Shown here: piece by piece, positions 7,419-17,308 of the stretch
How positions within the stretch are numbered: the first letter of the stretch is position 1
Layout: the number at the start of each line of letters is the position of its first letter
Assembly: GCA_014240065.1 (NCBI GenBank)
Contig: JAAZXR010000023.1
Coordinates: 1 to 63,347 of the forward strand
Source: Myxococcales bacterium
GTDB lineage: Bacteria > Myxococcota_A > Polyangia > Nannocystales > Nannocystaceae
Reading direction: 5' to 3'
DNA: 63,347 nt
Position numbers and translations under genes: made by a program
Notes under the pieces: model-generated
Seen by the model: only the letters and a program-made list of their open reading frames with translations
What the model was told of the DNA's origin: nothing
The model's database searches: none

Positions 7419-10400
7419 ATGAACGGACGACCTCTTCGGCGCGTCGTTGGCCTCGCGGGCCTTCTTAGCATTGGACTTATCCACGGGTGTTTTTCGGAGG
7501 CAGTGAGCCTCAACACCGTCGAAGATCTTGAGGCGATGCTGTCCGCGGCCGACGACGTGGGGACGTCGGACGCCACCTCCATGGGGGAGTCGGGTGAGTC
7601 GGGAACGGCCGAGGGGACGGGCGACGGGGACGGGGACGGGGACGGCGACGGCGATCCGACGACGACGGGTGACGGGGACGGCGACGGCGATCCGACGACG
7701 ACGGGCGACGGCGACGGGGACGGGGATGTGTGCGGCGACGGGATGCTCGCGGCGGGGGAGGCCTGCGACGACGGCAACATGGATGCGGGAGACGGCTGCG
7801 ACGCCGCGTGCCAGGTGGAGACCGGCTTTGAGTGTGACGATCAAGAGCCCAGCGTGTGCGACGCCGTGTGCGGTGACGGCATCGTGGTCGGGACCGAGGC
7901 CTGCGACGACGGCTTGACGATCAACGGCAGCGGGCTCTCGGACTGCATGTCCGACTGCACCCTCACCACCTGCGGCGACGACTTCAAGGGCGCCTCGGAA
8001 GAGTGCGACACCGGCGGTCTCAACGGCACCGGCAATTCCGACTGTCGATCCGATTGCAGCCTGTCGCTCTGTGGCGATGGCTTCGACGGACTCACCGAAG
8101 GGTGCGACGACGGGAACACCACCGCAGGAGACGGTTGCTCGCCGACCTGCGTGCCAGAGACCTGCGGCAACGGCACTGTGGAGGCGCCGGAGGCGTGCGA
8201 CGATTCGCAAAATGGGGACCCGGATGACGGTTGCACCGACGCGTGCCTCGAGCCCGCGTGTGGCGATGGCATCATGCAGACCACCGCGTCGCCGCAGCTT
8301 ACGATGGATGAGGCCTGCGATGACGGGCAGGCCAACCAGACGAGCGCCTCGGATTGCACCTTGCAGTGCACCGTGACCACCTGCGGCGATGGATTCAACG
8401 GGCTGTCCGAGGCCTGCGACGACGGCAACCTCGAGGCGGGGGATGGGTGCGGCGCCACCTGCTTGTACGAGGACTGCGGCAACCTCGTGGTGGATCCGGG
8501 CGAGGACTGCGACGACGGGCAAAACAACGATCAAGACGACGGCTGCACCGACTCGTGCACCACGCCCGCGTGCGGCGACGGGTACCCCCAAGCGTCGCTG
8601 GGTGAGGCGTGTGACGACGGGGCGGCCAACGGCACCGAGGCCAGCGACTGCACCGTCGACTGCATGGCGGCCGTGTGCGGGGATGGGGTCGAGAGCCTCA
8701 GCGAAGAATGCGACGACGGCAACCCCGATGCCGGTGACGGCTGTGACCCGAATTGTATGCTCGAGAGCTGTGGCGACGGGGTCGTCGATGCCCCGCTCGA
8801 GGAGTGCGACAACGGCATGGACAACGGGGTGGAGGGGTTCTCCGATTGTACGGCGGCGTGTGAGCTCACCACCTGCGGAGACGGCTACCTCGGCGATCCT
8901 GCCACCGAAGAGTGCGACGACGGCGCGAGCAACGGGCTTGAAGGGGTGACGGATTGTATGGAGGGCTGCATCTTCACCGGGTGCGGCGACGAGTACGTGG
9001 GATCGAGTGAGGCGTGTGACGACGGCGCCGCCAACAACGACAACGGCATGTGCACGGAGATGTGTACGGCGGCGTCCTGCGGGGACGGGTTTGTCTTCGA
9101 CCAAGACGGTGGCACGGAGACCTGCGACGCCGGCGCTGCCAACGGCGTGCCCGACGCCTCCGATTGCCGCAGCGACTGCCAGACGACCACCTGCGGCGAT
9201 GGTTTCGACGGGAGCTCCGAGGGATGCGACGTGGGCCCCGACACCGGGGTGGCGGACGCCTCCGACTGCACCGACACCTGCGAGATCACGTCGTGTGGGG
9301 ACGGCTTCGACGGGCTCTCCGAGGCGTGCGACGACGGCAACAACACCGACGGTGACAACTGCAGCGCGACCTGCGCCTTGGAGTCCTGCGGCAACAACGT
9401 GGTGGACTTTGGCGAGGACTGTGATGACGGCCAAGACGGTGACAACGACGATGGGTGCACGGACAATTGTTTGAACCCGCTCTGCGGAGACGGCTTCCAG
9501 CAGCCCTTGTCCAATCTCGAGCAGTGCGACGATCAAGGGGAGAGCGTGGACTGCGATGGGGACTGCACCTTCGTGTCGTGCGGTGACAACACCTGGAATA
9601 CGAGCGCCGGGGAGGGCTGTGACAACGGATCGCTCAACGGGACCTCCTCGTCTCCGTGTACGGTGGACTGTCAGCCCAATGTCTGCGGCGACGGCTACAT
9701 CAACATCTTCGGGGGTGACGAAGAGTGTGACGACGGTGTCGCCGTGAACGGCACCGGGGCCACGGACTGCAACGACACCTGCCTGCTCACCGTCTGCGGC
9801 GACGACTTCCAGGGCAACAGCGAAGAGTGCGACGACGGGAACCTCATCGACGGAGACGGATGCAGCGCGACCTGCACCTTGCCGGCGTGCGGGGACGGCG
9901 TGGTCGATCTGCAAGAGGAGTGTGACGACGGGGCGAGCAACGGCAACGGCACCTCCGAGTGCGCGGCGGACTGCCTCAACAACGTCTGCGGCGACGGCTA
10001 CGATGGTCCCAACGAGGACTGCGACGAAGGCGGGCTCAACGGCAGCGACCAGTCCAACTGTCTCGTCGACTGCACGCCCAACACCTGCGGCGATGGGGTG
10101 CAGGGTGCCTTCGAGGGGTGTGATGCCGGCGTCGACAACGGCGTCACCAACGCCTCCGACTGCACGAACGCCTGCACACCCACCACCTGCGGCGATGGAT
10201 TTGATGGGCTCGCGGAGCAATGCGACGAAGGCGCGCTCAACGGCACCTCCAACTCAGACTGTCTCGCGGACTGCACGGCCAACACCTGCGGGGATGGTGT
10301 ACAGAGCGCCTCGGAGGTCTGCGACGACGGGGCGAGCAACGGCGACGGCAACTCGTCGTGCACGGTCGGCTGCGCGCTCAACACCTGCGGCGACGGCTAC

Positions 10401-13400
10401 CACGGCCCGGGCGAGGGCTGCGACGACGGGGCGGACAACGGCGATGGCGCGGTCACCGATTGCACCGACGCGTGCCAGGTGACAGTGTGCGGCGATGGGT
10501 TCAATGGTCTCACCGAGGCCTGCGACGCTGGCGCGAACAACGACGTGGAGGGGCAGTCCGAGTGTCGCAACGTGGGCGGCGTGTGCACGGAAAATAGTTG
10601 TGGAGATGATTTTCAGAGTGCCACCGAGGCCTGCGACGACGGCACCGATCCCAACACCGGCAACGGCACCGCCAACTCCGAGTGCAGCGCGCTGTGCCAG
10701 CTCGCGAGCTGCGGCGACGGCACAGTGGGGCTCGGCGAAGAGTGCGACAACGGCACCGCCAACAACGCCGACGATGCCTCGTGTACCCTGGCGTGCGCGG
10801 ACGCGTATTGCGGGGATGGCCTGCAGTGGACCACCGACGGCGGCGCTGAGGCCTGCGACGACGGAGCGAACAGCGGCGTGGAAGGGGCCTCCGATTGCAC
10901 GGGGAACTGCCTGGTGACCACCTGCGGCGATGGTTTCTTGGGCGCGTCCGAGGCCTGCGACGACGGGGCGAACACGGGCGTCTCGAGCGCCTCGAACTGC
11001 TGGGATGTGGGGGGCGTGTGCACCGTCAATGTCTGCGGAGACGGCTTCATTGGGCTGACGGAGGCCTGCGATGACGGCGGCGCCACCGCGTCCTGCGACG
11101 CGAGCTGCAACTTGGTCAGCTGCGGCAATGGCACCATCGATGCGGGCGAAGACTGCGACGACCAAAACAGCGACAACGACGACGGCTGCACCGAGGCCTG
11201 CCTCGCTCCGTCCTGCGGCGACGGGTTCGTGCAGCCAAGCACGAACGGCGAGGAGTGCGACGACGGCGCAGCCAACGGTGACGGCACCTCGTCGTGCAGC
11301 GCGAGCTGTACCCTCAACACCTGCGGCGACGAGTACGTGTACACAGCCGGGGGCGAAGGCTGCGACGACGGGGAGGAGAACGGCCAGGGCACCACGCCGT
11401 GCAGCCAGGACTGCGCGCTCAACACCTGCGGCGACGAGTACGTGTACACCGGCGGCGGGGAGACCTGCGATGCGGGCGCGAACAATGGCGACGGATCGCT
11501 CAGCGATTGCACCTCGGCCTGTGAGGTCACCACCTGCGGGGATGGCTTCGACGGGGTCAGCGAGGTCTGCGACGACGGGAACGCCGACGAGGACGACGGC
11601 TGCACCAGCGCCTGCGCCTTGCCCACCTGCGGCGACGGCTTGCACCAACCGAGCACCAATTCCGAGGCCTGCGACGAGGGGGCGCTCAACGGGGTCGAAG
11701 ATCAGTCTGACTGCCAGAGCGATTGCACGGTCACCACCTGCGGCGACAGCTTCGACGGGCTCAGCGAGGGCTGCGACGACGGGAACCAGACCACCGAGAC
11801 CTGCACCTACGGTTCTTCGGAGCCGTGCACAGTGTGCGACGATTCGTGCAATGAGGTGGCTGGCCAGCTCACCTACTGCGGCGACGAAGTCGTGGACGGT
11901 TCGAACAACGAGGACTGCGAGGACATCCCCGGTAACGCCGTCACCGAGACCTGCCCGTACGGGGAGACCTCGTGTCCGGTGTGTGACGCGTCGTGCGTGC
12001 AGGTCAACGGCGCCACCTCCTATTGTGGCGACGGCTCCATCGACAACATCGAGGAGACCTGCGACGACGGGAACGCGGTCACAGAGGATTGCCCGTACGG
12101 GGAGCCCTCCTGCACCGTGTGTACCTCGGCGTGTGCCTATGGAGACGGCGGCAACGTCTCGTACTGCGGCGACGGGGTCGAGGACACCGGGAACAACGAG
12201 CAGTGCGACGACGGCAACACGAACACCGAGACCTGCGACTACGGCGATTCCACCGGATGCACCGTGTGCGACGCCGGATGCAATTCGGTGGCGGGCGCGA
12301 CGAGCTGGTGCGGCGATTCCATCCAAGACAACGCCAACGGCGAGGACTGCGACTTTGGAGACGGCGTCAACGGCGCCCAAGAGTGCGCCTACGGGCTGCC
12401 CTCCTGCCAGGTGTGCAGCGCCATCTGCGAGTATGAGTTCGGCGAGACCGACTATTGTGGGGACGGCACCGAGGACCCGCAGGAGGGCTGCGATGACGGC
12501 AACACCGACACCGAAGAGTGCCCGTACGGGGTGACCTCGTGTCCGGTGTGTGACGCCACGTGCAACAGCGTCGGGGGCGCCACCTCCTATTGTGGCGACA
12601 CCATCGTCGATTCCGACAACGACGAGACCTGCGACGACGGCAACGCCACGGCCGGTGACGGCTGCAGCGAGATCTGCCGCTCGGAAGTGTGCGGCAATTT
12701 CTCCGTCGATTCGGGCGAGCAGTGCGATGACGGCGCCAACGCCGACAACGACGACGGCTGCACCGTGAACTGCGCCTTCCCCACCTGCGGCGATGGGTTC
12801 GTCCAAGGCAGCCTGAACGAGAACTGTGATGACGGGAACGCGATCACCGAAGAGTGTCCGTATGGGGAGACCCAATGTTGGGTGTGCGATGAGAATTGCG
12901 ACTACGTGAACGGCGAGACCGACTATTGCGGGGACGGAACCGAGGACCCGTCGGAGGCCTGCGACGACAACAACAACGTCACGGAGACCTGTCCGTATGG
13001 GGAGACCCAATGTTGGGTGTGCGACTCGGGCTGCAACGATATCCAAGGCGAGACCTCCTTTTGCGGGGACGGGACCCCGGACCCCGGGGAGCCCTGCGAC
13101 GACGGCAACTTCAACAACGCCAGCGGGCAGTCCGACTGCCGGCAAGTGTTCGACGCGGTGGAAGGCCACGACGTGTGCGTCGCCAACATCTGCGGAGACT
13201 CGTACCAGGGCGCGACCGAGGATTGCGACGAAGGGGGGGTCCCCGCCGTCGACTGCGACGACGACTGCACCATCGTGGAGTGTGGGGACGGCAACATCAA
13301 CCCCGTTGCGGGCGAGATCTGCGACGACGGCCCCACCAACGGAGATGGGGTCAGCAGCGACTGCCATCCCATTTGGTGCACGCCCAACACCTGCGGGGAC

Positions 13401-15668
13401 GGCTACGTTGGCCCCACAGACGAGTGCGATGATGGCGTGCCGAACAGCAACAACGACAACTGCGTGGAGGACCCGATGGATTCGTCGCGGTGCATCTTCG
13501 CCTATTGTGGCGACGGCTACGTGGGGCCGGGCGAGGCCTGCGACGAGGGCGCGGCCAACAGCGACACCTCGTCCACCTGCACCGCGTCCTGCGTGGTCCC
13601 CAGCTGTGGGGACGGCCTCGTGGCGGACTCCGAGGAGTGCGACACGGGCGTGCTCAACGTCAACGACGGCTGCAGCGACACCTGCAGCGTCGAGGCGGGA
13701 TGGACGTGCGCTGGGACGCCCAGCACCTGCATCACGGACTGTGGGGACGGCATCCCAGCGGGCAACGAGAAGTGCGACGACGGCAACAACATCGTGGACG
13801 ACTGCGACTACGGGCAGCTGAGCTGCACTGTGTGCGGACCGTCCTGCACGGTGGTGCCCGGCAACGCCACCTACTGCGGGGACGGCGTGGTCGACGGCGG
13901 CAACGGGGAGAACTGTGATACGGCGCTGCCCCTCGACCCCGACACGTGTTCCAATGAAACCGGCTTCGACCGGCCCAACGGGCGAGCCCCGTGCAGCGCC
14001 GACACCTGCACCTACGATCTCACCGGCTGCGTGCAAGGGTCCATCGCCTTCTTGAGCGAGGAGAAGATGCGCGGCAACCTGGACATAGCGGGCGTTGGCA
14101 CTGGAGAGGGTGCCGCCGACCAAAACTGCCAAGACGAGGCGGAGGCCGCCGGGCTCCCCGGCACCTTCAGCGCGATGCTCGCAGGGGGGGGAAGTGATGA
14201 TGTGTTGGGGGATTTTGGCACGGAGGGGTTCTACCGGCCCGACGGGACGCCGTGGCTGTACAGGCTGGAAGACGCGTGCGTTGACCTCGACCCGGGTTCG
14301 GCTACGCCGGACATCGAAACTGGCCCCTACCTGTCCATGCTTAAACACCACGCCGACGGCAGCAGCGCCCCCTCGACGACGGTCTGGACCGGCATACGGA
14401 ACAGTGACTGCAAATCGGGGGGGAGCAATTGGAATTGCGAAGGGTGGACGTCGGGGGCCGCCACCGACACCGGGATCGCCGGCAAGACCAAAGTTGTCGA
14501 TGGCAACGCGCTGTTCGGGGAAAACGCCACCCACGGCGTGTCGAGTGATGGCAGACTCGATTGCGACGAGGAGCTTCGGGTGATCTGCGCCCAAGACGAC
14601 CAGGGGTTTGTCGCAGAGGCTGGCCCGGTCGAGGTGGGCGCCGTCACCGACGGTCGCCTCGCGTTTTTGACGGAAAACGACTACGGTCCCTCCGCGGAGC
14701 CCTGGTCCAATGCCGCATTGGCCTGTGAGAGCGAAGGCCAAGCGGCCACAGGGGACGGCACCCGGCACTTCCGACCGCTGCTGCCCATCGGCGACGACAC
14801 CATCGCCGTCACCGACTACTTCGAGGAGGTCGCTGGCGGGGTCGTCTACCGCGATGCGGACACCCCGCCGTCCATGGTCGCCTCGGGGTACAAGGTCGCC
14901 GACACCGGCTCCGATTTCTTCTCGCGTACCAACAAGCGGGCGATCTTTCAGTTTCGGTCCGACCAGTACGGCTACGACACCGACACCGGCACCGGCAACA
15001 AGATGTGGATCGGCTACAAGAACGGGCAGGACTACTTCACACCCATGACGGGGGGCAGCTCGTGCACGAGCTTCACCGCCCCGACGGGCGAAGGCAGGTC
15101 TCGCTTCATCGCGGATCCCAACTACGACGGGACAATTAGTTGCGGCAGCAATGTCCCCGTCCCGTGCCTCGAGGACTGCGACGTGGGCACGCTCAACGCC
15201 GGCGCCGATATCTGCCCGTGCTCGTTAAGTTGCGGGGAAACGGGCCTGTGGCAGAGCTTCACCGCGACCACCCAGGGGACCGACGACCAGCTGTCCATGG
15301 TGTGCTTCGAGGCCATGCTCCCCCCCGGAGGCGCCACGGCGACCCTCACCTTGTTCGAGGGGGTGGGCACCTCGGGCACGCAGTTGACGCCCGGCCAGGC
15401 GATCTGCGGGGCGGATACCGGTGGCGCCGCGCAGCAGTTCTGCGTGGGGCTCGCGAGCACGGTGCCGTTCACGGCCGGCAACGACTACACCTGGGCCCTG
15501 TCGGGCATCAACAGCGCGGACATGCCGAACACCTGCTTCGGCTTCGACGGTGGGTCGGACGCCTACCCGGGGGAGGGCAGCCTCGGGGCCGGCTTCGACT
15601 GGAACTTCGAGATCTATTCCATGGATGAATGTGGCTTTAGGACGCCGCCGCAGAGCGCGTGCCCATGA
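7419..15668 (+). CDS. Giant Cys-rich repeat surface lipoprotein (DUF4215 type)
   Basis: A 2749-residue exported protein. The signal peptide ends in a lipobox-like LIHGC (Cys24), followed by a Gly-Asp-rich linker to about residue 104. Residues 105 to about 2207 are 57 consecutive units starting CG[DN], of the form CGDG..xxx..E.CDDG..xGDGC..xC, which matches the myxobacterial disulfide repeat (DUF4215) family. Short units have four cysteines. Units 40-45, 48, 49 and 56 are longer, with an added PYGxxxC segment. The C-terminus (about 2208-2749) holds two related domains resembling DUF1554 (N-rich region AFLSEEKMRGNLD, and AFLTEND), then a beta-rich tail. The acidic DDGN/DGDG segments could bind calcium, but this is inference. 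Function is unknown; a surface, adhesive or matrix role is plausible. The size is extreme for the family. Confidence 0.9.
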   Translation: MNGRPLRRVVGLAGLLSIGLIHGCFSEAVSLNTVEDLEAMLSAADDVGTSDATSMGESGESGTAEGTGDGDGDGDGDGDPTTTGDGDGDGDPTTTGDGDGDGDVCGDGMLAAGEACDDGNMDAGDGCDAACQVETGFECDDQEPSVCDAVCGDGIVVGTEACDDGLTINGSGLSDCMSDCTLTTCGDDFKGASEECDTGGLNGTGNSDCRSDCSLSLCGDGFDGLTEGCDDGNTTAGDGCSPTCVPETCGNGTVEAPEACDDSQNGDPDDGCTDACLEPACGDGIMQTTASPQLTMDEACDDGQANQTSASDCTLQCTVTTCGDGFNGLSEACDDGNLEAGDGCGATCLYEDCGNLVVDPGEDCDDGQNNDQDDGCTDSCTTPACGDGYPQASLGEACDDGAANGTEASDCTVDCMAAVCGDGVESLSEECDDGNPDAGDGCDPNCMLESCGDGVVDAPLEECDNGMDNGVEGFSDCTAACELTTCGDGYLGDPATEECDDGASNGLEGVTDCMEGCIFTGCGDEYVGSSEACDDGAANNDNGMCTEMCTAASCGDGFVFDQDGGTETCDAGAANGVPDASDCRSDCQTTTCGDGFDGSSEGCDVGPDTGVADASDCTDTCEITSCGDGFDGLSEACDDGNNTDGDNCSATCALESCGNNVVDFGEDCDDGQDGDNDDGCTDNCLNPLCGDGFQQPLSNLEQCDDQGESVDCDGDCTFVSCGDNTWNTSAGEGCDNGSLNGTSSSPCTVDCQPNVCGDGYINIFGGDEECDDGVAVNGTGATDCNDTCLLTVCGDDFQGNSEECDDGNLIDGDGCSATCTLPACGDGVVDLQEECDDGASNGNGTSECAADCLNNVCGDGYDGPNEDCDEGGLNGSDQSNCLVDCTPNTCGDGVQGAFEGCDAGVDNGVTNASDCTNACTPTTCGDGFDGLAEQCDEGALNGTSNSDCLADCTANTCGDGVQSASEVCDDGASNGDGNSSCTVGCALNTCGDGYHGPGEGCDDGADNGDGAVTDCTDACQVTVCGDGFNGLTEACDAGANNDVEGQSECRNVGGVCTENSCGDDFQSATEACDDGTDPNTGNGTANSECSALCQLASCGDGTVGLGEECDNGTANNADDASCTLACADAYCGDGLQWTTDGGAEACDDGANSGVEGASDCTGNCLVTTCGDGFLGASEACDDGANTGVSSASNCWDVGGVCTVNVCGDGFIGLTEACDDGGATASCDASCNLVSCGNGTIDAGEDCDDQNSDNDDGCTEACLAPSCGDGFVQPSTNGEECDDGAANGDGTSSCSASCTLNTCGDEYVYTAGGEGCDDGEENGQGTTPCSQDCALNTCGDEYVYTGGGETCDAGANNGDGSLSDCTSACEVTTCGDGFDGVSEVCDDGNADEDDGCTSACALPTCGDGLHQPSTNSEACDEGALNGVEDQSDCQSDCTVTTCGDSFDGLSEGCDDGNQTTETCTYGSSEPCTVCDDSCNEVAGQLTYCGDEVVDGSNNEDCEDIPGNAVTETCPYGETSCPVCDASCVQVNGATSYCGDGSIDNIEETCDDGNAVTEDCPYGEPSCTVCTSACAYGDGGNVSYCGDGVEDTGNNEQCDDGNTNTETCDYGDSTGCTVCDAGCNSVAGATSWCGDSIQDNANGEDCDFGDGVNGAQECAYGLPSCQVCSAICEYEFGETDYCGDGTEDPQEGCDDGNTDTEECPYGVTSCPVCDATCNSVGGATSYCGDTIVDSDNDETCDDGNATAGDGCSEICRSEVCGNFSVDSGEQCDDGANADNDDGCTVNCAFPTCGDGFVQGSLNENCDDGNAITEECPYGETQCWVCDENCDYVNGETDYCGDGTEDPSEACDDNNNVTETCPYGETQCWVCDSGCNDIQGETSFCGDGTPDPGEPCDDGNFNNASGQSDCRQVFDAVEGHDVCVANICGDSYQGATEDCDEGGVPAVDCDDDCTIVECGDGNINPVAGEICDDGPTNGDGVSSDCHPIWCTPNTCGDGYVGPTDECDDGVPNSNNDNCVEDPMDSSRCIFAYCGDGYVGPGEACDEGAANSDTSSTCTASCVVPSCGDGLVADSEECDTGVLNVNDGCSDTCSVEAGWTCAGTPSTCITDCGDGIPAGNEKCDDGNNIVDDCDYGQLSCTVCGPSCTVVPGNATYCGDGVVDGGNGENCDTALPLDPDTCSNETGFDRPNGRAPCSADTCTYDLTGCVQGSIAFLSEEKMRGNLDIAGVGTGEGAADQNCQDEAEAAGLPGTFSAMLAGGGSDDVLGDFGTEGFYRPDGTPWLYRLEDACVDLDPGSATPDIETGPYLSMLKHHADGSSAPSTTVWTGIRNSDCKSGGSNWNCEGWTSGAATDTGIAGKTKVVDGNALFGENATHGVSSDGRLDCDEELRVICAQDDQGFVAEAGPVEVGAVTDGRLAFLTENDYGPSAEPWSNAALACESEGQAATGDGTRHFRPLLPIGDDTIAVTDYFEEVAGGVVYRDADTPPSMVASGYKVADTGSDFFSRTNKRAIFQFRSDQYGYDTDTGTGNKMWIGYKNGQDYFTPMTGGSSCTSFTAPTGEGRSRFIADPNYDGTISCGSNVPVPCLEDCDVGTLNAGADICPCSLSCGETGLWQSFTATTQGTDDQLSMVCFEAMLPPGGATATLTLFEGVGTSGTQLTPGQAICGADTGGAAQQFCVGLASTVPFTAGNDYTWALSGINSADMPNTCFGFDGGSDAYPGEGSLGAGFDWNFEIYSMDECGFRTPPQSACP
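7611..7730 (+). repeat. Tandem repeat encoding the Gly-Asp linker
   Basis: A degenerate array of GGGGAC/GGCGAC hexamers contains two copies of a 36-base unit encoding TTTGDGDGDGDP. It forms the linker between the lipid anchor and the first cysteine repeat. Its low complexity makes it prone to length variation. Confidence 0.75.
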
Positions 15669-15682
15669 GCGAAGGAGCGACA

Positions 15683-16768
15683 GTGAAGGTGATGAAGATG
15701 CCAATGCCAACGCACAAAACAGCCCGTCTGGTGCCGCGATCCCGCGCGCTGCGAACCAGCGTGAGCGCCGTGGTGATCGTGTCCATGGGGATGGGGACGG
15801 TGATAAGCACGCCGTCGACCGCCGCCGCAGGGGACGGGCTCGCGTTGTCGAGCCAGCGAGTCGCGGCGCCCGCCGAGTCGGACGCACCCACGGAGGGAGA
15901 GTCCAAGATGGAGCGCGGCAAGCGGCTGTACTACGAGGGCGTGACCGACTACAAGCTCGGCAAGTTCGTGCAGGCCCTCGGGAAATTCGAGGAGGCCTAC
16001 GCGCTCACCTCGGCGCCCAACATCCTCCGGAATATCGCCGTGACCCTGGGGCGGGTCTCCGAGGTGAGCGACGACACCGCCAAGCTGCGCGAGTCTCGGG
16101 CGATGTGGAAGAACTACCTCTCGGAGGTGTACAAGAACCCCGGCCTGCTCAACACGGCGAACGACGAGACGGTCGAGGACGTAGAGGAGATCGTGGACGA
16201 GCTCGACGAGAAGCTCGCGGCGCTGGAGGCCGAGGAGGAGGCGAAGGCCCGGGAGGCCGCCGAGCGCGAGCTCGCGATGGCGGAGGCGTCAAAGTCGGCG
16301 GCCTACGAGCCCATCGGTCCGGATCCAGGCGTCGCGTCGCGCAAGCGCGGGACCCTGTGGTTGGCCGTGGGCGGCGGCGTGGGCGGCGTCATGGCGGCCA
16401 CGGGGCTCGGGCTCATGGCCGCCTTTGGCGCGCGGGCGAGCGCCATCAACACGGAGGCGCGAACCAATGAGCAGACCCAGGCGGAGCTCAACTGCGGTGC
16501 TCCGGCATCGGACAACGCGATCAACCAGTGCTCCCAATTGGTGCTGGCCGCGGACGACATCAACAGCCGTGGACTCATCGCGCAGCGCAACATGTTGGTG
16601 ATCGGTCTCCCGATCACCATCGTGGGGACCGGGCTGGCGGTGGCCGGCGTCACCTTGGGGCTCATCGATCGCAAAAAGGGCGCCGACAAGACTCGCATGT
16701 GGCGGGAGGGACCGAGGGTCTCGGTCGCCCCGACGCTCGGGGGGCTCACCATCGCCGGGCGGTTTTAG
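15683..16768 (+). CDS. TPR protein with two C-terminal membrane segments
   Basis: About 361 residues. A long N-terminal signal or anchor (to about residue 49) precedes a TPR-like helical region (KLGKFVQALGKFEEAY, about 91-106). An Ala/Glu-rich coiled coil follows (about 165-205), then two hydrophobic stretches (about 226-253 and a second near AVAGVTLG), and the C-terminus LGGLTIAGRF. I chose the GTG at 15683 because GAAGGAG lies 5 bases before it; an ATG at 15665 overlapping the giant gene's stop (ATGA) is the alternative. Either way it follows the giant gene directly and may be co-transcribed. A paralog with the same architecture and ending lies at 54322-55344. Function is unknown; TPR modules usually mediate protein contacts. 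Confidence 0.82.
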   Translation: MKVMKMPMPTHKTARLVPRSRALRTSVSAVVIVSMGMGTVISTPSTAAAGDGLALSSQRVAAPAESDAPTEGESKMERGKRLYYEGVTDYKLGKFVQALGKFEEAYALTSAPNILRNIAVTLGRVSEVSDDTAKLRESRAMWKNYLSEVYKNPGLLNTANDETVEDVEEIVDELDEKLAALEAEEEAKAREAAERELAMAEASKSAAYEPIGPDPGVASRKRGTLWLAVGGGVGGVMAATGLGLMAAFGARASAINTEARTNEQTQAELNCGAPASDNAINQCSQLVLAADDINSRGLIAQRNMLVIGLPITIVGTGLAVAGVTLGLIDRKKGADKTRMWREGPRVSVAPTLGGLTIAGRF

Positions 16769-16903
16769 CGGCGCACGAAACGACGGTGCGACCGGGTGGG
16801 GTCGTCGTTCCTTGGTGGGCGCGGGCTCGCGCTGGCCGTGGAGGCGTAGAGGCGAGCTTCGCGCGCCGGGCCGTGCTCTGACGGGAGCGGCTCCAAATTC
16901 CTG

Positions 16904-16931
16904 TTGACACTGTGGTTCAGGTGCGTAGTCT
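16904..16931 (+). promoter_or_regulatory. Promoter of tRNA-Gly
   Basis: A perfect TTGACA (16904-16909), a 16-base spacer and TAGTCT (16926-16931) lie 12 bases before the tRNA 5' end at 16943. Confidence 0.75.
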
Positions 16932-16942
16932 CGCCCTCCGAC

Positions 16943-17015
16943 GCGGGAATAGCTCAGCTGGTAGAGCGCAACCTTGCCAAGGTTGAAGTCGCGAGTTCGA
17001 GTCTCGTTTCCCGCT
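16943..17015 (+). tRNA. tRNA-Gly (anticodon GCC)
   Basis: A complete 73-base cloverleaf. Acceptor GCGGGAA pairs with TTCCCGC, anticodon stem CAACC/GGTTG encloses TTGCCAA with anticodon GCC, and the T arm holds GTTCGAGTC. The discriminator is T, as expected for Gly. CCA is not encoded, unlike the tRNA-Asn at 886-961. It forms a single-gene unit with its own promoter and terminator. Confidence 0.97.
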
Positions 17016-17020
17016 CCCTG

Positions 17021-17055
17021 ACCCCCCAAAAGCTTCCACTTTCGGGGGGTTTTTT
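17021..17055 (+). terminator. Rho-independent terminator of tRNA-Gly
   Basis: CCCCCC (17022-17027) pairs with GGGGGG (17044-17049), followed by six T residues. It starts six bases after the tRNA. Confidence 0.85.
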
Positions 17056-17268
17056 CGTGGATCTGGCGGTGAAGGGGCCGCTCGCCGCGCGCCTGTCTTC
17101 GACGCGGCGAATGAACGGCCGCTCGCGCGATGCGCGAGTTCGCGGGGGCCTCGGTGTCGGCCCTCCGGACGGGGAGCGGACGTCGATCGCGCAAAACACC
17201 GTCCCGGGGCCCCGCCTCCTGTGGAGGCCCCGCGCGGCGGCCGCGTGCGCCCCAGGTGCGTCGCAGAC

Positions 17269-17297
17269 TTGCGTTCATCGGCCGCAGCATCTAGCCT
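17269..17297 (+). promoter_or_regulatory. Candidate promoter of the small secreted protein gene
   Basis: TTGCGT (17269-17274) and TAGCCT (17292-17297) are 17 bases apart, with the ATG at 17309 only 11 bases beyond. The predicted leader is a few bases at most. Confidence 0.4.
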
Positions 17298-17308
17298 CCG
17301 CAGCACCG

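Noticed and set aside
7086-10220. Open frame of 1044 codons on the minus strand, opposite the giant gene
   Set aside because: It mirrors the codon pattern of the repeat gene (Val/Ala/Gly/Arg-rich periodic sequence), has no signal, motif or ribosome site, and the plus-strand repeat is unmistakable.
7725-14040. Regularly repeated sequence as a possible CRISPR array
   Set aside because: The repeats are protein-level, of variable length and in one continuous frame. There are no identical short repeats with unique spacers and no cas genes.
10254-14768. Open frame of 1504 codons on the minus strand
   Set aside because: Same artefact: antisense of the repetitive CGDG/CDDG codons in GC-rich DNA avoids stops. 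The sequence is a degenerate echo of the sense repeats.
16904-17308. Upstream extension of the small secreted protein frame
   Set aside because: It passes through tRNA-Gly and its terminator; the signal peptide begins at the internal ATG at 17309.
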